A stretch of DNA of 64,000 nt from Roseinatronobacter ekhonensis (GTDB taxonomy: Bacteria > Pseudomonadota > Alphaproteobacteria > Rhodobacterales > Rhodobacteraceae). The notes under the pieces are model-generated. The model saw nothing but the letters and a program-made list of their open reading frames with translations. It ran no database searches and was not told where the DNA came from. The stretch is taken from assembly GCF_900499075.1 (NCBI RefSeq), contig NZ_UIHC01000015.1:1-64000 (forward strand), in the 5' to 3' direction. Within the stretch, counting starts at the first letter, position 1. Each line of letters starts with the position of its first letter. Shown here one piece after another: positions 8,674-16,793 of the stretch. A program made the translations under genes and the position numbers.

Positions 8674-9885
8674 TCAGGCCGCGCGGCGTAGCACCATCAC
8701 GGCGTTCAACCCACCAAAGGCGAACGCGTTGCTCATCACCGCTTCGGGTGTTGCCGCCCGCGCCTCGTTCGGCACCACGTCGAGCGGGCAGTCAGGGTCA
8801 GCTTCGTTAAAATTGACCGTGGGCGCGATCACGCCCTCTTGCAGCGCCATCAAACAGGCCAGCAATTCCACAGCGCTTGTGCCGCCGATCAGGTGGCCAT
8901 GCATGGATTTCGTCGAAGAGACCGGGCATTTCGAAAGATGGTCCCCCATCACTTCTGCCAAAGCCTGCGCCTCGGTCCGGTCATTGGCCGCCGTGCCGGT
9001 GCCATGGGCGTTGACATAGCCGATTGCGTCAGGGGCAAGCCCGGCATCAGCCAGCGCCATCCGCATCGCGCGCACCGGGCCGTCGCGGTCGGGCATGACA
9101 ATGTCGCTGGCGTCAGAGGACAGGCCGAAACCTGCCACTTCCGACAGAATGGTTGCGCCGCGTGCCAGCGCGCGCGCGCGCTCCTCGAATACGAAAATCG
9201 CCCCGCCCTCGCCCTGCACCATGCCAGAGCGGTCGCGCGAGAACGGGCGGCACGTGTCGCGGCTCATAACGCGCAGCCCTTCCCACGCCTTGATCCCGCC
9301 AAAGCCCAGCATCGCCTCTGACCCGCCCGTCAGCATGACATCTGCCATTCCGGCGCGGATCATCATCAACGCCTGCCCCATCGCGTGGTTGGCAGACGCG
9401 CAGGCGGTCGACGTGGTAAACCCAGGCCCTTTCAGCCCGAATTCCATAGAGACATGCGACGCAGCGGCATTATGCATCAGGCGCGGCACAACAAATGGAT
9501 GAACGCGGTTCTTTCCATCTTCATAGACGGTGCGGTAATTGTCATCGACCGTCAGGTTGCCGCCGCCTGCGGTGCCCAGCACCACGCCCGCGCGTAGGCT
9601 GTCTTCGTCGGACAGCACCAGTCCGGATTGCGCAACGGCCTCGCGCGCACTGATCAGGGCAAATTGGGTAAAGCGATCCAGCAGGGGCAGTTGCGCGCGT
9701 GTGAAATGGGCGCTGGGGTCGAACCCCGCAACTTCTGCCCCGATCTTGACTGTCAGGCGGTCCACATCGCGGCATGTCAGGGCGCCAATGGCGCAGCGCC
9801 CTGCTTGCATAGCCTGCCATGTTGCGGCGACATCAGCCCCAAGCGGGTTCAGCGTTCCCGCTCCGGTGATGACAACACGCCTCAT
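8674..9885 (-). CDS. beta-ketoacyl-ACP synthase (KAS II / NodE-like)
   Basis: A 403-residue condensing enzyme that joins an acyl group with malonyl-ACP. The catalytic set is complete: Cys162 in TSTACASANH, His294 in NAHGTGTAAND, Lys326 and His331 in STKSMHGHLIGG, and the C-terminal glycine-rich NAFAFGGLN loop. Its start overlaps the stop of the adjacent ACP gene by 4 bp (ATGA), so the two are translationally coupled. A dedicated ACP/KAS pair with no fabD, fabG or fabZ nearby suggests a specialised acyl chain rather than bulk fatty-acid synthesis. The product is not identifiable from sequence. A housekeeping FabF is possible but less likely in this context. Confidence 0.88.
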   Translation of the reverse strand: MRRVVITGAGTLNPLGADVAATWQAMQAGRCAIGALTCRDVDRLTVKIGAEVAGFDPSAHFTRAQLPLLDRFTQFALISAREAVAQSGLVLSDEDSLRAGVVLGTAGGGNLTVDDNYRTVYEDGKNRVHPFVVPRLMHNAAASHVSMEFGLKGPGFTTSTACASANHAMGQALMMIRAGMADVMLTGGSEAMLGFGGIKAWEGLRVMSRDTCRPFSRDRSGMVQGEGGAIFVFEERARALARGATILSEVAGFGLSSDASDIVMPDRDGPVRAMRMALADAGLAPDAIGYVNAHGTGTAANDRTEAQALAEVMGDHLSKCPVSSTKSMHGHLIGGTSAVELLACLMALQEGVIAPTVNFNEADPDCPLDVVPNEARAATPEAVMSNAFAFGGLNAVMVLRRAA

Positions 9886-10169
9886 GCGGCCTGTTGAGCG
9901 ATCAGGTTCTCGACCTGCCGGATGATTGCGCCAACCGACGAGATGTCGAAGCCGCTTTCATCGGGGTTATTCGCATTGAAAGGCACGGCCACGTCGAAAG
10001 CTTCTTCGATTCCGAAGATGCATTCGATCAGCCCAAGGCTGTCCAGATCAAGATCAGCCAGCGTCATATCTTCGCGAACCTCGACCGGGTCTACCAGCGC
10101 CTGTTCCGCGATGATCTGCTTGACGCGTTGCGCGATCACGTTTTCGTCCAACATGAAGTCCAGTCCCAT
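9882..10169 (-). CDS. acyl carrier protein, dedicated
   Basis: A 95-residue ACP. The phosphopantetheine attachment serine is Ser44 in DLDLDSLGLIE, followed by an acidic helix (ECIFGIEEAF) as in ACPs generally. Compared with housekeeping AcpP it has an insertion after helix II (VPFNANNPDESGFDIS), a feature of specialised carrier proteins. The ATG at 10169 is preceded by AAGGAG at 8 bp. It is co-transcribed and coupled with the ketoacyl synthase that follows. The carrier needs activation by a phosphopantetheinyl transferase that is not encoded here. Confidence 0.88.
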   Translation of the reverse strand: MGLDFMLDENVIAQRVKQIIAEQALVDPVEVREDMTLADLDLDSLGLIECIFGIEEAFDVAVPFNANNPDESGFDISSVGAIIRQVENLIAQQAA

Positions 10170-10280
10170 CGGGCAATCTCCTTGGCAAGAGGGATAGGCC
10201 CCGTATCGGTTTCGAATGTAACAGCTTCATGACGCCCGACAACTGAAAATCAATTCAAATCCACGTTGGTGTGTCTATGC

Positions 10281-10314
10281 AAAATGCCCCGACCTTGCGG
10301 ACGGGGCATTTTTT
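10281..10314 (-). terminator. rho-independent terminator of the L,D-transpeptidase gene
   Basis: A strong hairpin with arms AAAATGCCCCG and CGGGGCATTTT around a 10-base loop, with A/T runs on both sides. It begins 22 bp after the stop of the minus-strand transpeptidase gene at 10336 and lies upstream of the acp start, so it separates the two transcripts. Confidence 0.8.
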
Positions 10315-10335
10315 GCTGTGCGAGGGGTCGTCGGA

Positions 10336-11943
10336 TCAGCTTGCGGGGTTGACGGCCCCTGCTGCGACAAGCGCGCGGTAGATCTTGGCATCTCGGCCAT
10401 ACATATCGTCGCGGAAGTTCAACTCTCCGCGCACGTTTGTAAACGCTGTGCGATACACCAGATGCACCGGAACCGGCGTATCCAGATAAAGCCGCGTCTG
10501 CTGGCCTGTGTTCAGGATGGAATGATACAGGTCGCGCGGGCTGTCAGACTGGCGCGACAGCAGTTCATAGGCAAAGTCGCGCGGGTCATCCAGCCGCACA
10601 CAGCCAGACGAGTGCGTGCGCACCGTGGTCGAGAACAAATGCTGCGTGGGTGTATCATGCAAATAGATCGCATAGGGGTTCGGGAACATGAATTTCACCT
10701 CTCCCAAAGCGTTGGTCGGCCCCGGTGGCTGGCGCACGTTGAATGGGAATGTCGCGGGCGTATAGCGTCCGAAATTGATGGCCCCGCGTGGCACAACACG
10801 CCCGCTGGCATCGACAATCTGCAAATGTTGCGCGCCGCCAGAGGCCAACGCGCCCCAATAAGACCGCGCGAGGATCGAGCGTGGCAATGTCCAGTCGGGA
10901 TTGATTTCAAGGTATTTCATCGTCTCGGAAAATTCCGGCGTGGGTTTGCCATCGGACCGAGCACCGACAATCGCCTTGGTCTCGAAGGTGACAATGTCAT
11001 TATCCACGATGCGCGCGTAATAATCCGTCAGGTTCACCCAGACATGGCGCGAGCCGCGTGGAATATTCATCCAGCGTTCGCGTTCCATCGCGACAATGAC
11101 GCCTTCCAGCCGGTCGCGCGGGCTGACATTCAACGCCCGGATTGTAGCGGGACCGGCAATGCCGTCGGCCTCTATGCCGTGATTGACCTGAAAGCGCTGC
11201 ACGGCTGTCTGCAATACACCATCATAGCTGGCGGCAGCCGAACGCTCCAGATAGCCCATGGCGATCAGGCGGTTGCGCAATGCAACGACGGCCGGCCCCG
11301 TGCTGCCGGGCGCAAACCGCACCTGAGCAACGGCCGGACCCCAGCCCCCCTGCCCAATCGCGGCTTCCAGATCACGCTTGGCACGGAACAACCGGGCGTA
11401 TTCCGGCGCGGTCGGGGCGAGGTTGCGGATGTATCCCGCTGCTGGCGCTTTCACGAACTCTGCCATCAACTGCGCGGGGTCGGGGCGCGGCAGATCGCGC
11501 ACGATCGCGCGGTCCACGCGTGCGGGATCCAGCACACCACTATGCAGGTCGTTGGCGAATTGCAAAAATGTTTGCGACATACGCGCTTCTAGGAAGCCCC
11601 GGTCGCGTTCACTCTCGACCGCCTCAAAAGCCGCCATCAGGCCAGGCACATCGTAACGCTGAACCGGCAAACCGTGCTCCGGCGCGCGCGTCAGCGCCGT
11701 CATAAACGCGGTGCGGCGGGGCGCGTCGTCAGCGCCGGTCCAGACATCTTCGTATTGCACCGACCGGTAGAATTCCGACAGGCCCTCATTATCCGAGATG
11801 CCCTCGGCGACGGCTTGTTCAAACGCTGGAAAGTGCTGCGCCAAAGCCGAACCCGCGGAAAAACCGCCGACCGTTAAAATCCCTACAGTCAGCCCGGCGA
11901 CCAGCCTGCGTGTGTGCGACGCCACGCCCTTGAAATGCCCCAT
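10336..11943 (-). CDS. L,D-transpeptidase, YcbB (LdtD)-like
   Basis: A 535-residue exported protein. The N-terminus is a signal peptide (hydrophobic core LVAGLTVGILTVGGFSAG, cleavage near ALA-Q). A peptidoglycan-binding domain lies at about 214-271 (LRNRLIAMGYL...VQRFQVNHGIEADGIAGPATIRAL), followed by a YkuD catalytic domain (about 299-474). The active-site motif is H-x13-R-x-H-S-S-G-C-V-R-L with nucleophile Cys448. Proteins of this class form 3-3 meso-diaminopimelate cross-links in peptidoglycan. ATG 11943 is preferred since it gives the signal peptide and follows GGGGG; codons further upstream do not fit. It is monocistronic, with a terminator downstream. Confidence 0.9.
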   Translation of the reverse strand: MGHFKGVASHTRRLVAGLTVGILTVGGFSAGSALAQHFPAFEQAVAEGISDNEGLSEFYRSVQYEDVWTGADDAPRRTAFMTALTRAPEHGLPVQRYDVPGLMAAFEAVESERDRGFLEARMSQTFLQFANDLHSGVLDPARVDRAIVRDLPRPDPAQLMAEFVKAPAAGYIRNLAPTAPEYARLFRAKRDLEAAIGQGGWGPAVAQVRFAPGSTGPAVVALRNRLIAMGYLERSAAASYDGVLQTAVQRFQVNHGIEADGIAGPATIRALNVSPRDRLEGVIVAMERERWMNIPRGSRHVWVNLTDYYARIVDNDIVTFETKAIVGARSDGKPTPEFSETMKYLEINPDWTLPRSILARSYWGALASGGAQHLQIVDASGRVVPRGAINFGRYTPATFPFNVRQPPGPTNALGEVKFMFPNPYAIYLHDTPTQHLFSTTVRTHSSGCVRLDDPRDFAYELLSRQSDSPRDLYHSILNTGQQTRLYLDTPVPVHLVYRTAFTNVRGELNFRDDMYGRDAKIYRALVAAGAVNPAS

Positions 11944-12268
11944 GAAAACCCCCGCATGAACAGTAAGCACAAGATTGGCAAAATATTGCCGATCACGTCC
12001 AGTCACAAGCCCGCGATACTCAAATTGAATTTAAACAGTGTTTTTTAAGAAACTGCGCCGATACTCGACGGAAATCGGGGCTCGCTGCACGCTGACCAAG
12101 CCGCGTTTGGCGAAATCTTGCCCATTCGGGGTGAACCAACTGATTCGCGACGCAAAGTGTCTTGGTTGCACAGGGCATTTGTGGCAAGCCCATGATTGAC
12201 CATGAAGAAAACGGATGGGGCGCAACCGGGTAACCGTGGCGCGTGCACCCACAAGCAGGAGTGATGCC
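11944..12268. promoter_or_regulatory. divergent intergenic region, ldt / DUF882
   Basis: These 325 bp must hold both promoters. A perfect inverted repeat GGCAA-AATA-TTGCC lies at 11977-11990, about 35 bp upstream of the transpeptidase start codon, where a regulator could act. An AT-rich patch (12020-12055) is the other notable feature. No promoter boxes could be assigned with confidence and no small gene is apparent. Confidence 0.3.
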
Positions 12269-12838
12269 ATGACCAGAGATACAGGCACCACCACAACACG
12301 CCGGGCGCTTCTGGGCGCTTTCGCGGCCACAGCAATCAGCGCCGCGCCGTTTTTTCCGGGTGTTACAGCCTATGCACGCGGTTCCGGCGATATCCGCAAG
12401 CTGAATTTCTACTCGGGCCGCACGGGTGAGAAGATCAACATCATTTACTGCATCGACGGCAAATACATTCCCGAATCGCTGTCAGAGATCAATCATTTCT
12501 TCCGCGACTGGCGGAACAACAAAGTGCATAAAATAGACCCCCGCACTGTGGATATTCTGGCCGCGGCACATGGGCTGCTTGGTGTTGACGAACCCTACAT
12601 GTTGCTGTCGGGCTACCGGTCTCCCGAAACCAACGCCATGCTGCGCGCGCGCTCCAGAGGGGTTGCGCGAAACTCGCTGCACATGAAGGGTGAGGCGGCG
12701 GATGTGCGCTTGCGCTCGCGCTCCGTTAACCAGATCGCGCAGGCTGCGGCGGCGTGCAAAGCCGGGGGCGTCGGACGCTATTCAGGGTCCAACTTCGTGC
12801 ATATGGATTGTGGCGCGGTGCGTAGCTGGGGCCGCTGA
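12269..12838 (+). CDS. DUF882 / YcbK-like M15-type peptidase, Tat-exported
   Basis: A 189-residue protein with a twin-arginine signal (TTTRRALLGAFAATAISAAPFF). A DUF882 domain related to the VanX/D-Ala-D-Ala metallopeptidase (M15) fold covers about residues 45-189. The expected zinc ligands are visible: SGYRSPETN, then H and D in SLHMKGEAADV, and the C-terminal H in FVHMDCG. The family acts in periplasmic peptidoglycan metabolism. It lies divergent from the YcbB-like transpeptidase, an arrangement that recalls ycbB-ycbK in E. coli. The ATG at 12269 follows AGGAG; an upstream in-frame GTG or ATG would disrupt the Tat signal. Confidence 0.88.
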   Translation: MTRDTGTTTTRRALLGAFAATAISAAPFFPGVTAYARGSGDIRKLNFYSGRTGEKINIIYCIDGKYIPESLSEINHFFRDWRNNKVHKIDPRTVDILAAAHGLLGVDEPYMLLSGYRSPETNAMLRARSRGVARNSLHMKGEAADVRLRSRSVNQIAQAAAACKAGGVGRYSGSNFVHMDCGAVRSWGR

Positions 12839-13034
12839 AACCGGACCATTCCGAAATCACAGCGGTCGTGCCACAGCGGTGGCCTGCACTTTCGTGATTG
12901 GATCATATCGCATTTTTGCCGCAATCTGTTGATAAAACCGAAACAGTAGGGCGTCCCGAAGGTCAATGGCACTAAATCTGCCAAACCCTCTGGGATGACC
13001 GCTTCATGAAACGGGCCCGGAGAGACAACGCGCA

Positions 13035-13688
13035 ATGCTGGATTTCGTCAATGTCAGCAAATCCTTCTGGACTGGCACGCAGCGTAAGGTGATCCTTGAA
13101 GGGGCGAGTTTCTCGATCCAACAGGGCATGAACCTTGGCGTGCTGGCGAAAAACGGCTCCGGAAAAACCACTGTCATCAACATGATGGCGGGGCTGGAGC
13201 GACCCGACGATGGGGCCATTCACCGCAATTGCAGCGTATCCTTTCCGCTTGGGTTCATGGGTGGGCTGGTCAGCAAGCACAGCGGCACCGAAAATGTCCG
13301 CTACATTGCATCCATCTACGGGCTGGATGCCGACTATGTCGAAGCGTTTTGCCGATGGCTGTGTGACATTGGCGAATATTTCGACATGCCCATCGGCACC
13401 TATAGCAGCGGCATGCGCGCGCGGCTGTCACTGGCGCTGATGCTGGCGATGAATTTTGACCTGTATCTGATTGACGAGGGTATGCCGACCACGACCGATG
13501 TTGCCTTCAACAAACGCGCCGGCGCGGTCATGCGCGAGCGTTTTGAGAAATCGACGCTGGTGATCGTGTCGCACCAACATGATATCTTGCAGAAATTCTG
13601 CAATTCCGCTGCCGTATTGCGCGATGGCAGGCTATATTTTTTCGATACGCTGGAAGAGGCGAGAGAGCTTTATGACTACGCCGGTTAA
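13035..13688 (+). CDS. kpsT: capsule polysaccharide export ATPase, KpsT-like
   Basis: A 217-residue ABC ATPase of the KpsT/Wzt class, energising export of a capsular polysaccharide through an inner-membrane permease. The signature is the short form YSSGMRARLSLAL and Walker B is DLYLIDEGM, both characteristic of polysaccharide exporters. Walker A reads AKNGSGKTT, with alanine in place of the first glycine. Its 3' end overlaps the next gene by 17 bp. No KpsM permease gene adjoins it, so the permease must be elsewhere. No strong Shine-Dalgarno precedes the ATG. Confidence 0.85.
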   Translation: MLDFVNVSKSFWTGTQRKVILEGASFSIQQGMNLGVLAKNGSGKTTVINMMAGLERPDDGAIHRNCSVSFPLGFMGGLVSKHSGTENVRYIASIYGLDADYVEAFCRWLCDIGEYFDMPIGTYSSGMRARLSLALMLAMNFDLYLIDEGMPTTTDVAFNKRAGAVMRERFEKSTLVIVSHQHDILQKFCNSAAVLRDGRLYFFDTLEEARELYDYAG

Positions 13689-15450
13689 ATCCCAACGCTT
13701 TCGGCTGCGCCGCACCGGCGATCCCGGCACGCCGCAACGTCCGGCCGCGCCAAAAACGCAGGATGCGCAACGCACCGAAGTGGGGCAATCCAAAGCTGAA
13801 CCGGTCAAACCGGCAGCTCAGGCCGCACAAGCACCGCGCGAACCGGCACCAGAGATGCCGCGCATTGTGCTGAAGAAGCGCGCGCGTGTGGCACCGGCCG
13901 AAGATGACAGCGCACGTGCAGACGCCCCTGCGCCGCCCACAGACGCCAACCGGAAGGCCACAACCGATGCCCGGGACACCACTGGCGCGCAATCGGACCC
14001 TGACCTGGAGATCATCCGCCAAGAAGGGCTGACAGCGCGCCAGTTGCGCATGGCCATGCGCGTGGCGCAAAAGCACGGCATTCGCGCGGGGTCTGCCTAT
14101 GAGGCGGTTCTGGCGCTGCGCAATCGCGGCATCGACCCGTTTTCGCGCGCCGCCATGCTGGACCTCGTGCGGAGTGACGAACCCGAAGATACCAGCCGTG
14201 CGCTGACCACCGCGACGCAGACCAGCCCCGCCGTCGGCGGGGAAACAGTCTCTACCGCGCAGGAACGTATGGCCAAGATCGCGGCGGACCGCGACCGCGA
14301 ATTGCAAAAGATGCAGCGCCAGATCGTCAAGCGCCGCCGCAAGCGGCTGTTGCTGCTGGGCGCGCGCATTCTGGCCTTTGTCACCTTTCCGACCTTTCTG
14401 GCGACCTATTACTTTTACATGATCGCTACGCCGATGTATGCGACCGAAGCAGAGTTTGTGATCCAGCAAGCGGATTCCGGGCCATCCATGGCAGGTGATA
14501 TAGGGTCCATGCTGCCATCTGCGGCGGGCATGGGCATGGGGGGCCAGCAAGAGGCCGCGTCGGTCCAGAGCTTTCTGCAATCGCGCGGGGCCATGCTGCG
14601 TCTGGACGAGGAAGAGGGCTTCAAAGCGCATTTCAGCCAGCCGGATCTGGATATCTGGCGCCGGTTGCCTGCCGATGCGTCGAATGACGACGCGTTCAGC
14701 ACATACGGGAAACATGTGCGCATCAGCTTTGACCCCACCGAAGGCGTGGTCCGCATGGAGGTGATTGCCACCACCCCCGAAGACAGCGAGCGTTTTGCCC
14801 GCGCGCTGCTGACCTATGCCGAGGAACATGTGGACATGATGACCCAGCGCCTGCGCGACAGCCAGATGCGCGAGGCACGCCAAAGCCTGGAAGAGGCCCA
14901 AGAAGCGCTTATTTCCGCCAGGCAGGATATTGTCGCGCTGCAAGAGAAATCATCCGTTTTGTCGGGCGAGGTCGAGGTGCAACTGATTTCGCAGCAAATT
15001 GTCGCGCTCGAAACCGAACTGACGCAGACCGAGTTGAGCATTCAGGAAATGCGCGTCAATGCCCGGCCAAACCCTGCACGCCTGCGTCCGCTGGAACGGC
15101 GTGCGCAGGCCTTGCAAGACCAGATCGACAGTTTGCGCGACTCCATGACCCAAGGCACGGGCGGCGACGCATCGCTGGCCAGCATCCAAAGCCAGCTCAT
15201 CATGGCAGAGGCAGAGGTCCAGACCCGCGAAATGATGCGTGCACAGGCCATGCAACAGGTCGAATCCGCCCGGATGGAGGTTAGCCGGCAGGTCCGCTAT
15301 CTGGCCTTGACCGTAGAGCCGATCGCATCGGATGAAGCGGTGTACCCGCGCAAACTGGCCAATTCCTCGCTCGCATTCCTGCTGTTTGCAGGCATTTACC
15401 TGTTCGCCTCCATGACCGGCTCTGTGCTGCGCGAACAGGTTTCGGGCTAA
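13672..15450 (+). CDS. capsule export inner-membrane protein, KpsE-like (PCP family)
   Basis: A 592-residue polysaccharide co-polymerase type protein. It has one N-terminal membrane segment (about residues 226-250), a long periplasmic coiled-coil (roughly 400-550, rich in Gln, Glu and Ala) and a second membrane segment near the C-terminus (about 562-582). This is the KpsE/Wzz topology. Before the first membrane segment lie about 225 cytoplasmic residues: a low-complexity Pro/Ala/Arg-rich linker and a compact helical region (110-170) that classical KpsE lacks. The start at 13672 overlaps kpsT, implying coupled translation. It probably bridges the exporter to an outer-membrane polysaccharide channel not encoded here. 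Confidence 0.82.
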   Translation: MTTPVKSQRFRLRRTGDPGTPQRPAAPKTQDAQRTEVGQSKAEPVKPAAQAAQAPREPAPEMPRIVLKKRARVAPAEDDSARADAPAPPTDANRKATTDARDTTGAQSDPDLEIIRQEGLTARQLRMAMRVAQKHGIRAGSAYEAVLALRNRGIDPFSRAAMLDLVRSDEPEDTSRALTTATQTSPAVGGETVSTAQERMAKIAADRDRELQKMQRQIVKRRRKRLLLLGARILAFVTFPTFLATYYFYMIATPMYATEAEFVIQQADSGPSMAGDIGSMLPSAAGMGMGGQQEAASVQSFLQSRGAMLRLDEEEGFKAHFSQPDLDIWRRLPADASNDDAFSTYGKHVRISFDPTEGVVRMEVIATTPEDSERFARALLTYAEEHVDMMTQRLRDSQMREARQSLEEAQEALISARQDIVALQEKSSVLSGEVEVQLISQQIVALETELTQTELSIQEMRVNARPNPARLRPLERRAQALQDQIDSLRDSMTQGTGGDASLASIQSQLIMAEAEVQTREMMRAQAMQQVESARMEVSRQVRYLALTVEPIASDEAVYPRKLANSSLAFLLFAGIYLFASMTGSVLREQVSG

Positions 15451-15466
15451 GACACGTCGGGGCAGG

Positions 15467-16642
15467 CTAAACCGCTTGTCCCGCCGCCCAGCCCGACGAC
15501 CACGCCCATTGAAAATTGTAGCCGCCCAGCCAGCCGGTCACATCCACAGCCTCGCCAATGAAATGCAACCCGGGCACCGCCCGTGCCTCCATGCTGCGCG
15601 CATCCAAATCGCGCGTGTCCACGCCCCCCAGCGTAACCTCGGCGGTGCGGTAACCTTCACTGCCAACGGGGCGCAACCGCCAGTCGTGGATCGCCTGCCC
15701 CAGCCGCTCCAGCGCGCGGCCTGTCAGATCGGCCAGACGCCCCGACACCTCGGCCCGCGCGACAACCGCGCGCGCCAATCTCTCCGGCAAGTGGCGAGCC
15801 AGCGCAGTCTGCACCTCGACCCGTCCGGCCTGCGCCTTTTGCACGCCAAGCGCTTCGGGGATCGCAGCCCCCGGTGCCAGATCGACAGCAATCTCCGCGC
15901 CTTCGCGCCAGTAGCTGGAAATCTGCAATATCGACGGGCCGGACAATCCGCGATGAGTAAACAGCAACCCCTCTTCGAACGTGGTCTTGTCATGGGCAAC
16001 CTGCGCGGGCACCGAAAGCCCCGCAAGCGGGCGCGTGACATCCAGCAACTCACCCGAAAACGTCAGGGGCACCAGCCCCGGTCGCGTCTCGACCAGTCCC
16101 AATCCGAATTGCCGCGCCAGCGTGTAGGCAAGCCCGGTCGCGCCCATTTTCGGGATGGATTTGCCGCCCGTCGCAACGACCAGACGCGGTGCCTCGAAAC
16201 CGCCTGCGCTGCTTTCTACATGAAAGTCACCGCGCCGCGTGACGGCGCCAATCTCCGTGCCCAAGACAAGCCGCACGCCCGCGGCCTCCATGTCGGCCCG
16301 CAACATGGCAATGATCTCGCGTGCAGAGTCGTCGCAGAATAACTGTCCCAACGTTTTCTCGTGCCACGCGATCCCGGCGCGCGACACCCTGTCAATGAAA
16401 TCCCACTGCGTGTACCGCTTGAGCGCCGACAAGGCGAAGCGCGGATTGTCTGACAGAAACCGCTCGGGTGCGATATGCAGATTGGTGAAATTGCACCGCC
16501 CCCCACCAGAGATGCGGATTTTCTCGCCCGGTGCCTTTGCATGATCCAGAAGCGCCACCCGCCGCCCGCGCTGTGCTGCCTCGATGGCGCAGAACATGCC
16601 CGCCGCCCCGGCGCCCAAGATGATCACATCGAACTGGCTCAT
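15467..16642 (-). CDS. HI0933/BaiN-type flavoprotein (NAD(P)/FAD-dependent oxidoreductase)
   Basis: A 391-residue FAD protein. The N-terminal Rossmann motif is DVIILGAGAAGMFCAIEAA, followed by the family hallmark GEKIRISGGGRCNFTN and the C-terminal GEAVDVTGWLGGYNFQWAW. These define the HI0933/YhiN/BaiN group (TIGR03862 branch), whose physiological substrate is unknown in most bacteria. It converges on the capsule gene, with 16 bp between stops. ATG 16642 gives the expected N-terminus right at the FAD motif. Confidence 0.88.
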   Translation of the reverse strand: MSQFDVIILGAGAAGMFCAIEAAQRGRRVALLDHAKAPGEKIRISGGGRCNFTNLHIAPERFLSDNPRFALSALKRYTQWDFIDRVSRAGIAWHEKTLGQLFCDDSAREIIAMLRADMEAAGVRLVLGTEIGAVTRRGDFHVESSAGGFEAPRLVVATGGKSIPKMGATGLAYTLARQFGLGLVETRPGLVPLTFSGELLDVTRPLAGLSVPAQVAHDKTTFEEGLLFTHRGLSGPSILQISSYWREGAEIAVDLAPGAAIPEALGVQKAQAGRVEVQTALARHLPERLARAVVARAEVSGRLADLTGRALERLGQAIHDWRLRPVGSEGYRTAEVTLGGVDTRDLDARSMEARAVPGLHFIGEAVDVTGWLGGYNFQWAWSSGWAAGQAV

Positions 16643-16793
16643 GGTTTCATCCTTGCAAAAATATCCATGACCCCGTCACAGACCATCTCGCGCTAACCGT
16701 AGGGCAAAGCACCGCCCGGTCACGGGCACGCGCCGTCAGCGTGCTCCCGCCCTGGCGGGGGCCGGTGGCGGCGCGTTTCCCCCGCATGGAATA
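16643..16793. other. intergenic, GC-rich, weak inverted repeat only
   Basis: This region separates two minus-strand genes. It contains a short inverted repeat GCACGC-N7-GCGTGC (16726-16744) and further C/G-rich palindromic sequence without a T tract. This is not a convincing terminator; no gene is seen. Confidence 0.3.

Noticed and set aside
16726-16744. GCACGC-N7-GCGTGC hairpin as terminator
   Set aside because: No T tract, short stem and GC-rich surroundings; could be chance.
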